A DNA stretch of 64,000 nucleotides from Desulfurococcaceae archaeon (lineage in GTDB: Archaea > Thermoproteota > Thermoprotei_A > Sulfolobales > Desulfurococcaceae): assembly GCA_023269825.1 (NCBI GenBank), contig JAGDWI010000001.1, positions 492,492-556,491 on the forward strand, given 5' to 3'. Of the stretch, positions 8,948 to 18,733 are shown piece by piece. The position numbers were made by a program, and so were the translations under genes. Each line of letters opens with the position of its first letter. The stretch's first letter is position 1. Under the pieces are notes generated by a model that did no database searches, was not told the DNA's origin, and was given only the letters and a program-made list of their open reading frames with translations.

Positions 8948-8953
8948 TTTTTT
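8948..8953 (+). terminator. Weak oligo-T terminator between binding protein and permease genes
   Basis: Six T residues in an AT-rich spacer directly after the binding-protein stop. Partial termination here would yield more binding protein than permease, a common arrangement in ABC operons. Confidence 0.3.
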
Positions 8954-8992
8954 AATTTAAAATAATTCATGTTTAAAGGGGAAGGATTTTAA

Positions 8993-10435
8993 ATGAGCAC
9001 CAGGAAAATCCTTTACCCATCTAAGGTTGCCGCAGGACTAGCATTAACTAGCATTATTCTCTACATGTTCTTCAATATATGGCCCCTCTTCTTCTCAATA
9101 GGTTTAGCTTTCACTGATGCCTCTGAGGCAAACCTATTACCTAACCCTGAGGTATTAAAGGAAATAGATAACACGCTTGCATGCATTAAGAATATTACAA
9201 CACAGGAGAACCTCGTCGAGAACGCTAGAGAAACAGTTATTGAGGTAGTGGAGGTACTTAAGCGGCTTGAAGACGAGGTTACCTTACTTAAATCCTCTGT
9301 GGAAACCTCAGAGGATCACACAGTTGATCCAAGCGTAATGCTTCATGTAAACAGCGTCTACATAACTGCTCAAAACCTTAGATTAATACCTGAAACACTG
9401 CAGAGAACATTCAACTGCACCACGCTAGGGTTCCAGCAGGCAAGGCCCCTAATATCATCTGAAGCCGTGAACAATTTAACTGTGATTCTCACAGCTATTT
9501 CACAGCTGACCACTCAGTACGTTGTCATGAGTAAAGCAGATCTACTGGATAGAATAGATACAGTGTTATTGAATATACGTCTAGTTGAATCATATTTCGA
9601 GGAGTTGAGTAGCGATTTCCAAGGATACTTCAACAAACTAAACAATAGCTTAGTGGAGGAGAGAGAGAAATTAACTATGAAGTTTACAGGTCTCGACAAC
9701 TTCGTGAAACTCTTTAATGACCCGAGATTCTATTACTCCTTGTATAAAACACTTTTATTCGTAGCTACAAGTGTCCCCCTTAAATTACTAGTAGGAGTCT
9801 CCCTGGCATTCCTTTATTCCTCGCCTAGCATTATGGGTCGAAGAGTTCTAAGGGGCCTGATACTTGCACCATGGGCTATCCCAATTCTTCTCTCGGGTTT
9901 AACTTGGAGATTCCTATTTAACCCTAATGGGCAACTAGGTAGATTATTCAACCTGCAAATATTCAGTAATGAGTGGGATGCATTCCTAGTTTATAACTTG
10001 TTTGAAGCATGGTTAGCGTACCCCTTCATCATGACTGTAACCATGGGTGCTTTAACAGGTGTTTCAAAAGACATTATAGAAGCATCCTACATTGATGGAG
10101 CGTCAACGCTTACAAGAATGCGGAGAATAGTTCTACCACTCATATCAAGGCCATTGATGTTCGCAACCATACTTACAACGGGTGCATCTCTACAAGCATT
10201 CATGGTTCCACTGCTTTTAAACGGTGGAGGCCCCACTAGACCAATAGAGATACCGGGTCTCGGCGTGAAATCGGGTAATGTAAACGAGTTTCTAATACTA
10301 TTCGCTTACAATAGAGTATCCATAGATAAAGAGTATGGCTATGCGGCTGCAACATATCTCGTAATAGTAATAATTCTCTTAGTCTACGTAACCATATGGT
10401 TCATAGCTTCAAGGAAACTGCGAGGTGGTAGGTGA
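8993..10435 (+). CDS. Sugar ABC transporter permease, MalF-like, with large extracytoplasmic insert
   Basis: First of two permease subunits for sugar uptake. A first membrane helix (residues about 13-37) is followed by about 190 residues that are mostly helical and polar, then the permease core with further membrane helices and the EAA loop (EASYIDGASTLTRMRRIVLP), which contacts the ATPase. The insert carries four N-glycosylation sequons (NIT, NCT, NLT, NNS) and so probably faces outside, in the same relative place as extracytoplasmic domains of MalF proteins but without recognisable similarity to the E. coli one. ATG 8993 follows a purine-rich GGGGAAGGA. The stop is directly adjacent to the ATG of the next permease. 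Confidence 0.9.
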   Translation: MSTRKILYPSKVAAGLALTSIILYMFFNIWPLFFSIGLAFTDASEANLLPNPEVLKEIDNTLACIKNITTQENLVENARETVIEVVEVLKRLEDEVTLLKSSVETSEDHTVDPSVMLHVNSVYITAQNLRLIPETLQRTFNCTTLGFQQARPLISSEAVNNLTVILTAISQLTTQYVVMSKADLLDRIDTVLLNIRLVESYFEELSSDFQGYFNKLNNSLVEEREKLTMKFTGLDNFVKLFNDPRFYYSLYKTLLFVATSVPLKLLVGVSLAFLYSSPSIMGRRVLRGLILAPWAIPILLSGLTWRFLFNPNGQLGRLFNLQIFSNEWDAFLVYNLFEAWLAYPFIMTVTMGALTGVSKDIIEASYIDGASTLTRMRRIVLPLISRPLMFATILTTGASLQAFMVPLLLNGGGPTRPIEIPGLGVKSGNVNEFLILFAYNRVSIDKEYGYAAATYLVIVIILLVYVTIWFIASRKLRGGR

Positions 10436-11293
10436 ATGGGGTTTAGTCTAAGTAGGTTGACTCTGAGAATACTTGCAACAGCGTTAGGGTTCACTATATT
10501 GTTCGTAATGCTTTACCCAATAATATTTATTATCCTGCAGTCACTGATACCTGAGAGAGGCGTCATACTGACTGATCTAGCACAAGTCTTCAACTATGGA
10601 TTAACGCTCGAAAACTACATGAAGGCTTTCCAAGACCCGACCTTCTACAGGGCATTCATAAATAGCACAACTATGTCCATACTAAGCATTATTATATCAG
10701 TAGTAGTGATTACGCCTGCAGCTTACGCGTTCTCAAGGTTCAAGTTCTTTGGGAGAGATACTCTACTATACGTATACTTAATTCTCAGCCAAGTTGGGGG
10801 AGGATTCGGGATCATTGCTGTAATAGCTCTCTTCATGTTCCTCGTGATACTTAACTCGTGGGGTATACCCATATTCAGCATGTGGGTGCTCCCATTTATC
10901 TACGCCTCCGGCGCAATCCCCTTCCAAACATGGCTGATAAAAACATATTTCGACAGCCTCCCGAAGGAGCTAGATGAAGCTGCCTTCATAGATGGTGCTA
11001 GTTGGAGCCAAATAGTTTTCAAGATAATTCTCCCAGCTTCCAGGAGCGCCATGATTATAATTACACTATTTGCTTTCATGGGTGCATGGAGCGAGTTCTT
11101 CGTAGCGAACCTACTGAGAGTGCAAACCCTCGGAGCATACATGTTTCAGACCGCGATAGGTCAAAGAGGTGAGCAAGCTCCATCCACGTTCGCAGCACTA
11201 GCTTTAATATATGCTTTACCCGTAATAGTTGTCTACGTATTCGCGCAGAGATACATTGGTGAAGCCTATAGAATGAGTGCAGTGAAAGGATAA
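10436..11293 (+). CDS. Sugar ABC transporter permease, MalG-like
   Basis: Second permease of the CUT1 transporter, 285 residues with six predicted membrane helices. The EAA loop EAAFIDGASWSQIVFKIILP is intact. The start codon directly follows the stop of the MalF-like gene, so the two are translationally coupled. The C-terminus (FAQRYIGEAYRMSAVKG) is typical of the family. The ATPase gene is convergent and ends 12 bases away. Confidence 0.92.
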   Translation: MGFSLSRLTLRILATALGFTILFVMLYPIIFIILQSLIPERGVILTDLAQVFNYGLTLENYMKAFQDPTFYRAFINSTTMSILSIIISVVVITPAAYAFSRFKFFGRDTLLYVYLILSQVGGGFGIIAVIALFMFLVILNSWGIPIFSMWVLPFIYASGAIPFQTWLIKTYFDSLPKELDEAAFIDGASWSQIVFKIILPASRSAMIIITLFAFMGAWSEFFVANLLRVQTLGAYMFQTAIGQRGEQAPSTFAALALIYALPVIVVYVFAQRYIGEAYRMSAVKG

Positions 11294-11305
11294 CCTAAAA
11301 TGTTT

Positions 11306-12478
11306 TTAAGCTAGAAGCCTACCACTCCTCCTACTAAAGAGCAGTGCTTTTCTCAAGTTAAACTCAAGGTAAACCAATTCGCCTGGTTGAAACAGCGCAC
11401 CCGGAGGTTGTTTAACTTTCAATAATTCATCTCCGATTTTAATGTTAAGGATTGTCTCGGATCCAAGGGGCTCTACTACTTCAACTCTACTTTTAATTGA
11501 TCCAATAGATGCTTTAAGCTCCTTTGAGACCACTGTATCCTCAGGTCTCACTCCAAGGTATACTTCTAATTCACCTTCACTAGTTAACTTACCCCCTATA
11601 ATGGGGTCCAGTGGAATACTTAATCCCTCACTGCACTCAAGTACATACCTGGTTTTAATTCTACCGGAACCTAGAATACCGCCCTCATAGTTCTCGGGTA
11701 CAGTGTACTCTACGACATCTTTCTCAACTACTGTGCACGGAATAAGGTTCATAGGTGGTGAACCAATAAATGTTGCCACGAAGGTATCAGATGGTTTACT
11801 ATATAGTTCATCGGGAGTACCAACCTGCACTACTCTCCCCTTATTCATAACAGCTATTCTATCAGCCATACTCATTGCTTCAACTTGATCGTGTGTAACA
11901 TATATGGTTGTTATCCCAAGTATCCTCTGAACTCTCTTTAACTCGCTTCTCATTAAAACTCTTAGTTTAGCATCTAGGTTACTGAGTGGTTCATCGAGTA
12001 ACCAAACCTTCGGTTTCCTCACAAGAGCCCTAGCAAGAGCAACTCTCTGTTGCTGTCCTCCACTAAGTTGAGATGGATACCTATCAAGTAGTTCCTCAAT
12101 TCCCAGGAACCTAGCAGTCTCCAAAACAACTTTCCTAATATCTTCCTTAGTCAACCCTAACGTTTTCCTCCTAGTTTCAAGCGGAAAAGCTATGTTCTCG
12201 TAGACGGTCAAATGAGGATAGAGAGCATAGTTTTGGAACACCATGGCAACGTCTCTATCCTTTGGGTGAACATCGTTTACTACTCTATCATCAATGTAAA
12301 TGAATCCTTCATCCGGGAATTCTAAGCCAGCAATTAATCTTAACGTGGTAGTTTTACCGCAACCAGATGGACCTAGAAGCGTGAAGAACTCCTTATCCCT
12401 TATATCGAGGTCAACGTGGTCAACAGCTAACACTCTACCATATCTTTTCACGACTTTTTCAAGTCTAACGCGAGCCAA
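11306..12478 (-). CDS. Sugar ABC transporter ATPase (MalK/UgpC family)
   Basis: Powers sugar import with the two permeases encoded convergently. Walker A GPSGCGKTT, signature LSGGQQQRVALARAL, Walker B WLLDEPLSNLD and the switch His in TTIYVTHDQVEAM are all intact. The last 150 residues form the TOBE domains characteristic of this family (YLGVRPEDTVV and the end LLFSRRSGRLL). TTG start at 12478 with GAGGAG six bases upstream. It is transcribed away from its partner genes and may also serve other sugar transporters. The next gene upstream on the same strand is the amylopullulanase, 77 bases away. Confidence 0.93.
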   Translation of the reverse strand: MARVRLEKVVKRYGRVLAVDHVDLDIRDKEFFTLLGPSGCGKTTTLRLIAGLEFPDEGFIYIDDRVVNDVHPKDRDVAMVFQNYALYPHLTVYENIAFPLETRRKTLGLTKEDIRKVVLETARFLGIEELLDRYPSQLSGGQQQRVALARALVRKPKVWLLDEPLSNLDAKLRVLMRSELKRVQRILGITTIYVTHDQVEAMSMADRIAVMNKGRVVQVGTPDELYSKPSDTFVATFIGSPPMNLIPCTVVEKDVVEYTVPENYEGGILGSGRIKTRYVLECSEGLSIPLDPIIGGKLTSEGELEVYLGVRPEDTVVSKELKASIGSIKSRVEVVEPLGSETILNIKIGDELLKVKQPPGALFQPGELVYLEFNLRKALLFSRRSGRLLA

Positions 12479-12555
12479 TTGAGACTCCTCAAGGTAATCT
12501 ATTAATGTAGCTCCAAGATAATTTTTGTAACATGAGGGGTAAAAATAGTTGGGGA

Positions 12556-15500
12556 TTAGGAGGATCTCTTCCTCCTCATTGCCGTGAAAACCAGTACTAT
12601 CATCAAAGCAACTACTACACCAGCGAGCAAATAGTTGTAACCCGGTTGCGGAGCCTCAGTTAACGTCGCTGAACTTGGTGCCGGTGTTGAAGTAGGAGAA
12701 GTCTTCGTTATCTCTGTTTCTGTGAATTGAGTAGTGGGAGCAGTTGGAGTTGTAACCAGTGTAGTAGTGGTTGGTGTTGTCGCGGGAGTGGTTGTGGGAG
12801 TAGTTCCAGATGTAGTAGGAGTAGTTGTCATAGAAGTTGTTGAAGTAGATACCGGCGTTGTCGTAGGTGTCTCAGGTGCTTCAACATATGCTCCAACACC
12901 CTTCAGAGTTGCAAGCTCCTTGGTTTCAACTTTGAAGCTCTTCAACATCGCGTACTGTTCATCAGGCGTCTTAGCTAATACATCAAAGACGTAGGGGATA
13001 ACGTTATTCAATACTGCGACAGCGTATTCCTGGGGTACATTTACACTCCATTCTCCTCCACCTATTGTGAATGATCTTATTTTTAACGGTGCATAACCAT
13101 CGTGACTAGTTACTGCAACCACGTATATCCATTTATCAATATCCTCTACATCGTAGAGAATTGATTTAGGTAACTCCGCAACGATTCTATTGTTACCGGT
13201 GTCAGCGTATACTCTGAATTCCCCTCCCTGAACGATTGGTTTATCTTTATCATAGTAGCATAAACCTGTTTTTTCTCCAGCTGGAATAGGGTCGGTTCCC
13301 CATCCAGGAGCTATCAGTAAAGCCATGTGCCAAGCGTGTTGTTCATGTATCATGACGTTTAATCCAAATGTTTCAGTTTTACCTCCTGGGAGAGTGGTGT
13401 GAATATAGATATGTACCTGCTGCATACTCCACCCGTTTGGCCCATTCCACGGGTTACCTCCAAGGTTTCTGAATGTAACCGTGAACACTACTTTATCGCC
13501 TGCATCTAGTACCTGGAACTTAGTTAAGTCGAAGACTCCTGGAGAGAAAACCGTGTTGGATGGGTACTTGTATCCTCCTGGTCCATCATCGTCGCCGACA
13601 GGGTCGCTCATTTCGAATACTACTTTGCCGGCAACAGCCTCCAGTGGAACCTGTAATTGATGAACTAGTCCAAGCCTACTAGACCACTCTACTAGTCTAT
13701 TATCATAGTAAACTACTGCTACTATGTACGTGTACCCGCCTCTAGGGATCCCTAGTGACTCCCATGATACTGATGCCTCGATCACCGTTGAATTCAATGA
13801 GGTGGTTGAAGCAAATACTCCTTTAGCTACATTAATCCACAGATTATTTCCAGCAGCATAGTTTACTTCAGTTATTGATTTCGCTGGGTTTATTAATACC
13901 TCTCTAACCAAGTATACTCCAAGATCATGGGGGGTATACATCGGGTAAACATTATAACCTGGTTTGAACGGTGATAGCGATGTATTAGGGGACGTGAAGT
14001 AAACAGCGACACTTAATTTGCTGGTGTCTACTTGGCTTGAAACATTGAAGCCAATGTATATTTTCTCTGTGTCAAATAGCAAGTAAATATTTCTCATGTA
14101 GGTTGCTCCAACCATTATATTTAATCCCTCGCCTCGAGAAACACTGTTAATCCATGCGTCTTCTAGTACGCCGTCTACTACTATATGACTAGTAATTGGT
14201 TTAGGTAACTCGGCGTTAATAGAGCCTATTGGTCTACCGTCAGGGTAAGCTTTAACACTGAGATAATCCGGGGGTTTAAGACCAGCCAGTTCATATGAGG
14301 CCCTCAAGTACGCTTTGAAAATAGGGTCAAATGTCTCAGGTGATCCTCCCCCGTCACCGCCATACCACCACCACCAATCACTAGCTTCAGCTCTCATCAG
14401 GTTACGTGCTATATCCGGGTACTGCACGTATAATTGCCTGAAGCTCTGGAGACCCAGTTTACTCAGTATGTCGTTTCTCGCTTTAACCATCCACATCCAA
14501 GCAACGTTCTCCTGTCTATCACCTATCCATACTGTTAACTCGCCTCCAGCCCATGAACCCTCCGGTAAGTAGGTCTCAACTGTTCTCCTCGGTAGATCAC
14601 CGTAAGCTTCCCCATAAGTGTTTGCAGGGATATCGGCTATGTCTTTTCCAGCTAAGTCAAGGTATTGATATTTCTTCAAAGGCAACTGCTCAGCTACATC
14701 GGGGAATCTCTGTATGAATTCATGGGGTGTTATGGTTTCTATTACTCCCTGTTTCTGTAAACTACTTAATCTACTGTAAAGCTCGTTTAGGAATAAATCA
14801 CCGAACTCCCCGTAGTTCTCCCAGGGATTCTCACCATCAAGAGCTACTACGATTAGTCTCGGCCCTGTGGCCTGGTTTCTAAGAGCAAGTATTCTGTTAA
14901 CTAAGTCTGTTACAGCGGACACGTGATCCCAGCTACTATATTGGAAACTTATGAGATTACTGATTTCAGTGTGTCTAAATACGATGTATATTCTACCCGA
15001 GGAGTAATCTATGTACCATGGAACACCTAGATTATTGATATCACTAGTTGAAACCCCCGTTTTACCCAGAATAGATTCATCTGTTATAGTCCACTCTATC
15101 CCAGCTTTCCTAAAAGCTTCGACAACGAAAGCGTTAACTGCTTGCTCAGCAGGCCACACACCTATAGGCGTGTAGTTGAAGTACTTCTTGAAAAGCTTCA
15201 AGCTCTCCTCGACATGTACTTCAATATCCTCCATCCAACCGAAATCAACTATTATGGGTGCTAATGGGTGACTATATGGAACCGGGATCAACTCGACTTG
15301 ACCAATAGAAACTAGTTTCCTATACAGTGGAATAATTTTCGACATTATATCCTCGTGAACAAGGAGAACTTCCCGTAGATCACTGGTGTTAAAACCCGGC
15401 TGAGGGCTCTGTTTCGCACGATTCATTAATTCATATATCTCCGGGTACTCTTCCCTAGCGATCTCCGGGTCTATCCAGAACAAGTTGAATAACACAGCTA

Positions 15501-16074
15501 AATCAATAACTGTTTGGTTAAGTAAGTTTCCGCCCGTGAAATACTTTACCACGCAGTCAACCATTTCTTCATCCGTTGTTGTAATCCTGGAGCAAGCTGA
15601 GAAAGCTGATTGAGCCAAGTTCCTTAATTCACTATATCTCGGTATGACGTTCACAACTCTATTCCAGTTAACGTCGAAGAAGCCTCCGGGGATTTTAAGC
15701 ATTGAGAAAACATCTGTTTCATTAACTGTTCCATTCACAATCCTCCATGAAATCAACTGCCTTAAATCCATTTTACCACTGTAAACATAGTCAACAAGCA
15801 TTTCTAGAAGTGACCCTGAAAAAGTAAACGTTGCTTTAACATCAGGGTACTTACTTAGAATATAAGCCATCTTATAGTAGTTACCTACACTGTGCATTCT
15901 AACCCATGGTAAAACAAAGTATGATTCATCGACACTATAGTACCATGGTTGATGATAATGCCACACGAACGCTATATAGATTTTTGAATTAGCTGAATCA
16001 ACTCTTGGAGCAACTATGAACAAGCTGAATAACATTGAAACCAGTAGAATAACTGAGAAAACTCTCACGTACAT
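12556..16074 (-). CDS. Secreted, membrane-anchored GH57 amylopullulanase
   Basis: An 1172-residue extracellular enzyme for alpha-1,4 and alpha-1,6 bonds of starch, glycogen or pullulan. Residues 1-27 are a signal peptide. The GH57 barrel begins with HYHQPW (39-44) and includes GVWPAEQAV (nucleophile Glu near 308) and ALDGENPWENYGEF (acid/base Asp near 409). From about residue 620 come DOMON or glucodextranase-like beta domains as found in archaeal pullulanases (VGDDDGPGGYKYPSN). A Thr/Pro linker of about 60 residues leads to a C-terminal membrane helix (YLLAGVVVALMIVLVFTAM) and the basic tail RRKRSS, so the enzyme is displayed on the cell surface. Products would feed the neighbouring sugar transporter. 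The linker contains the 51-base repeat shared with the binding-protein gene. Confidence 0.92.
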   Translation of the reverse strand: MYVRVFSVILLVSMLFSLFIVAPRVDSANSKIYIAFVWHYHQPWYYSVDESYFVLPWVRMHSVGNYYKMAYILSKYPDVKATFTFSGSLLEMLVDYVYSGKMDLRQLISWRIVNGTVNETDVFSMLKIPGGFFDVNWNRVVNVIPRYSELRNLAQSAFSACSRITTTDEEMVDCVVKYFTGGNLLNQTVIDLAVLFNLFWIDPEIAREEYPEIYELMNRAKQSPQPGFNTSDLREVLLVHEDIMSKIIPLYRKLVSIGQVELIPVPYSHPLAPIIVDFGWMEDIEVHVEESLKLFKKYFNYTPIGVWPAEQAVNAFVVEAFRKAGIEWTITDESILGKTGVSTSDINNLGVPWYIDYSSGRIYIVFRHTEISNLISFQYSSWDHVSAVTDLVNRILALRNQATGPRLIVVALDGENPWENYGEFGDLFLNELYSRLSSLQKQGVIETITPHEFIQRFPDVAEQLPLKKYQYLDLAGKDIADIPANTYGEAYGDLPRRTVETYLPEGSWAGGELTVWIGDRQENVAWMWMVKARNDILSKLGLQSFRQLYVQYPDIARNLMRAEASDWWWWYGGDGGGSPETFDPIFKAYLRASYELAGLKPPDYLSVKAYPDGRPIGSINAELPKPITSHIVVDGVLEDAWINSVSRGEGLNIMVGATYMRNIYLLFDTEKIYIGFNVSSQVDTSKLSVAVYFTSPNTSLSPFKPGYNVYPMYTPHDLGVYLVREVLINPAKSITEVNYAAGNNLWINVAKGVFASTTSLNSTVIEASVSWESLGIPRGGYTYIVAVVYYDNRLVEWSSRLGLVHQLQVPLEAVAGKVVFEMSDPVGDDDGPGGYKYPSNTVFSPGVFDLTKFQVLDAGDKVVFTVTFRNLGGNPWNGPNGWSMQQVHIYIHTTLPGGKTETFGLNVMIHEQHAWHMALLIAPGWGTDPIPAGEKTGLCYYDKDKPIVQGGEFRVYADTGNNRIVAELPKSILYDVEDIDKWIYVVAVTSHDGYAPLKIRSFTIGGGEWSVNVPQEYAVAVLNNVIPYVFDVLAKTPDEQYAMLKSFKVETKELATLKGVGAYVEAPETPTTTPVSTSTTSMTTTPTTSGTTPTTTPATTPTTTTLVTTPTAPTTQFTETEITKTSPTSTPAPSSATLTEAPQPGYNYLLAGVVVALMIVLVFTAMRRKRSS
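12773..12823 (-). repeat. 51-base linker repeat, copy 2 (in the amylopullulanase gene)
   Basis: Read on the minus strand, this segment equals 7491-7541 except for one base (G instead of A at the 41st position). Both copies encode the same TPTTSGTTPTTTP peptide. Thr/Pro coding would allow many synonymous codons, so near-identity at the DNA level points to recent copying. Confidence 0.9.
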
Positions 16075-16389
16075 GCAGTCACCTTACCTGTTTAAATATT
16101 AGAGTAGAAGATATATATACTCGCCTCAATTAAATAGTTTAAATCATTGATTAAATAGATACCATGAATAAACACATGCCGATCCGGAGCTGATATAGGC
16201 TTTTTCCTTCAACGTGTCACCATAATAGCGGTTGAAACAAAAAGCTTAGCACATAGATCCGTGAGCATTCTTCTTAAACATTATTACATTAAATAATCGG
16301 CCAATACATCTAAATGAAGATATAGGGCAGGGTGCAATAATGGAAAACTATTTAATTTACTTTAATCCATGCGGTTCTCCATTTCTGTT
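16075..16389. other. 315-base intergenic region between amylopullulanase and subtilisin genes
   Basis: Contains the amylopullulanase promoter at its left end. The rest is AT-rich and holds no open frame of note. A small GC-richer patch followed by five T residues (about 16178-16205) could be a terminator or a small RNA, but I could not fold it convincingly or find C/D boxes in it. Confidence 0.6.
16110..16119 (-). promoter_or_regulatory. Promoter of the amylopullulanase gene
   Basis: A TATATATAT element centred near 16115 predicts transcription start near 16089 on the minus strand, leaving a leader of about 15 bases with AAGGTGA before the ATG at 16074. Confidence 0.6.
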
Positions 16390-17841
16390 TTAGTTAGTGA
16401 AATTTTCAATTACGAGGTCTGCTTGTATTAATCCGCTCCCAGTAGCGTTATCTCCCCAAGTTAGAGTTGTTGTTGAACCATCGGGGTTTCTCACGGTTGC
16501 ACTATGCCAATATATTTTAAGCGTTGAATTCTCCAATAGTTCCTCGGCCAGCGTCTGATTCAAGTCTATTTTACCATCCATCATGTCCTTCTGCAACACG
16601 AGTGCTAGTACTCCGCTTACATGTGGAGTAGCCATTGATGTTCCACCAAGGTAATAGTACTGGCCCGGTTTACCTTCAGACCAGTATGGTGGGTGAGCTG
16701 CTCCATACGCAGTGTATGGACCAACTATCCAGCTCCCGGGTGCTAGTACATCTAAGTCTTGCCCAGGCAAAGCTCTACTACTGAAATCTGTTACGTATAC
16801 TTGGTTCGTTAGATTTTCTGGTACATCTGCATTCCTCCACCAGGCAGCTCCATTCCATTCACCCACCCAACCCGCTGCGCCTACTGATATAACTGGCGGA
16901 TATGCTCCAGGGTAAACCATTCCATTTTCGCCTTCATTACCTGCTGCTGCAACTATGAATACTCCTTGATTAATAGCGTAATCCACAGCGTATTTCACCA
17001 GTATCGAGAGAGCTCTTCCACCCAGACTCATTGAAATCACGACTGGGTTAACTACACCAGCTGGTGGTAGGATATTGCCCCCTGACTCCTTCTCTGCTTT
17101 GAAGAGATTAGCAATGTACATTATGCCTGCAGCTACATCCGTGGAGAACCCTGTTCCAGAGTTCCCTAGTACTTTCACAGGGATAATCTTCACGCCTGGA
17201 GCTACTCCGTCAACTACGTAGAAACCGTAAACTTTGAACCCTATGATAGTGCTTACTACGTGCATTCCGTGGCCATTAGTATCTGCTTCCCATGCATTCT
17301 TATTCAATACTTCTCCTGTAGACCAGTAAGCTGTCGCCATAGCACCCAAGAAAGCTGCTGCGAAATCTGAAGCTATTTTATCCTCCGGGAAGTAGTTCCT
17401 CCACTGGGGTTCTAAACCAGTATCAAGTACAGCTACGTATACTCCCGACCCATCTAGTCCGTAAACTTCGTGAACAGTCGGCACATTTATTAAATCCAGG
17501 TTCCACGTTAAAACCGTGCCGTGTGCTTCGCAATTAGATGGTAGAGTCTCACCTAGAGCTTTAACTTCAACGGGTTCACCAATAATGACACCTGGGATTC
17601 TAGATAACTTATCGACAGCGGTCTTAGACAACGATGCTGCAAAACCCTTAATTTCAGGGTAAACATATATGATTCTACCTTGCGACTGAGCAATACTCAG
17701 TGCTTTATTGAATGCCTCATCGCTACTTGCAACGACTTCAACTATTTTAGAATTCCCAGAGGTCACTATAGGGGGGAATAATGGCAGTACCGCTAGAATA
17801 AATAATATTACTCCTAGATAAATTATCCTCAATGCATTCAC
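16390..17841 (-). CDS. Secreted subtilisin-family serine protease (S8)
   Basis: A 483-residue exported protease for extracellular protein digestion. Residues 1-29 are a signal peptide, about 30-95 an I9-type inhibitory propeptide (VEVVASSDEAFNKALSIAQS), and the rest the catalytic domain. The triad is complete: Asp in VAVLDTGLEP (near 137), His in TNGHGMHVVSTI (near 188) and Ser in GGTSMATPHVSGVLA (near 399); the oxyanion Asn lies in AAAGNEGENG. GTG start with almost no leader behind the TATA-like AGTTTATTAATG at 17865-17876. There is no C-terminal anchor or linker, unlike the neighbouring amylopullulanase, so it is probably released or bound through other contacts. Confidence 0.93.
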   Translation of the reverse strand: MNALRIIYLGVILFILAVLPLFPPIVTSGNSKIVEVVASSDEAFNKALSIAQSQGRIIYVYPEIKGFAASLSKTAVDKLSRIPGVIIGEPVEVKALGETLPSNCEAHGTVLTWNLDLINVPTVHEVYGLDGSGVYVAVLDTGLEPQWRNYFPEDKIASDFAAAFLGAMATAYWSTGEVLNKNAWEADTNGHGMHVVSTIIGFKVYGFYVVDGVAPGVKIIPVKVLGNSGTGFSTDVAAGIMYIANLFKAEKESGGNILPPAGVVNPVVISMSLGGRALSILVKYAVDYAINQGVFIVAAAGNEGENGMVYPGAYPPVISVGAAGWVGEWNGAAWWRNADVPENLTNQVYVTDFSSRALPGQDLDVLAPGSWIVGPYTAYGAAHPPYWSEGKPGQYYYLGGTSMATPHVSGVLALVLQKDMMDGKIDLNQTLAEELLENSTLKIYWHSATVRNPDGSTTTLTWGDNATGSGLIQADLVIENFTN

Positions 17842-18046
17842 CTAGGATAATTAAAATAAAGCAAACATTAATAAACTTAAAGAACATCAATCAACGTTAA
17901 ACCAAGTGGTTACAGTAACTTCCTAACGTGCAGTTAACGTTCTCAACGAGTACTGTGAAAATTATTGGAGAACATGATTTGATTCAATGACAAATATGCT
18001 TAATTAGAGAGTTTTAATTTATTGATTTTGATGTAATGGTGTCAAC

Positions 18047-18733
18047 ATGTTGTTCGGCGAATACCAATTACTCGATAAGTTGGAGTTTGAGATACCTGGA
18101 GGCATGCTGGTGCTCGAGAGAACAAGCGGTAATAATGTGAGAATCTCCAAGATTGCGGGTGAATTAAAATCATCTAAACTAACTTCACTCACACATGATT
18201 CCTCTGTTGTATTAAAAGCTGTTCCACACCTTGGAGGCCCTGTTAGTTCTCAATGCGTCTACGTGGTTCTACCCGAACCAATCGTATTACCTGAGGGAGC
18301 TAGGTTACAGTATGAGTTGAAGATACCAGTGGATTTAGGTGTGTTCCTTGGAGGAGTATTAGTGGATGTTATTCCATTGGGGAAAGTCAAGTATGCTCTG
18401 TATGGTCCATCTGATCTAGGTGACATATGCAGGTACACTGATGCCAGAGTATTAGAGTCCTATGGCGTACATGTTGCTAGAGCAAGAGTTACCCTTAGAT
18501 CTCAAAGCAACAATAGGATGGAGATAACTAAGCTCATAATACCAGTTAAAGATGCTACAGTGTACTTAACTGAGGAGAATGAATTATACTTTAGTGATAT
18601 CGATGTAAACGCGCTTAGCCCCATGCACGTTGAAGTCAGAGTTGGGGCAGAAACATCATATATTGTTCTAGGTAGATTAATCTCTCTCCTTAAAGGTTCA
18701 GGAGCTTTATACGTTATGAAGCATGGTGTCTAA
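18047..18733 (+). CDS. DUF432 family protein, partner of MscS
   Basis: A 228-residue soluble protein with no membrane segment and a beta-rich pattern. It resembles the archaeal DUF432 family, which I recall as commonly encoded beside MscS channels; that arrangement is seen here, with the two genes overlapping by 11 bases. Recognisable blocks are LPEPIVLPEGARLQYELKIPVDLGV and KYALYGPSDLGDICRY. The function is unknown; a channel-associated cytoplasmic partner is a reasonable guess from the gene order alone. The ATG is preceded by a GGTG-type site. Confidence 0.75.
   Translation: MLFGEYQLLDKLEFEIPGGMLVLERTSGNNVRISKIAGELKSSKLTSLTHDSSVVLKAVPHLGGPVSSQCVYVVLPEPIVLPEGARLQYELKIPVDLGVFLGGVLVDVIPLGKVKYALYGPSDLGDICRYTDARVLESYGVHVARARVTLRSQSNNRMEITKLIIPVKDATVYLTEENELYFSDIDVNALSPMHVEVRVGAETSYIVLGRLISLLKGSGALYVMKHGV

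Noticed and set aside
11306-12478. The MalK-like gene as part of the amylopullulanase operon only
   Set aside because: It lies 77 bases after the amylopullulanase gene on the same strand, but its motifs and its place beside the permeases make the CUT1 transporter its clear partner; co-transcription is possible but not needed for the call.
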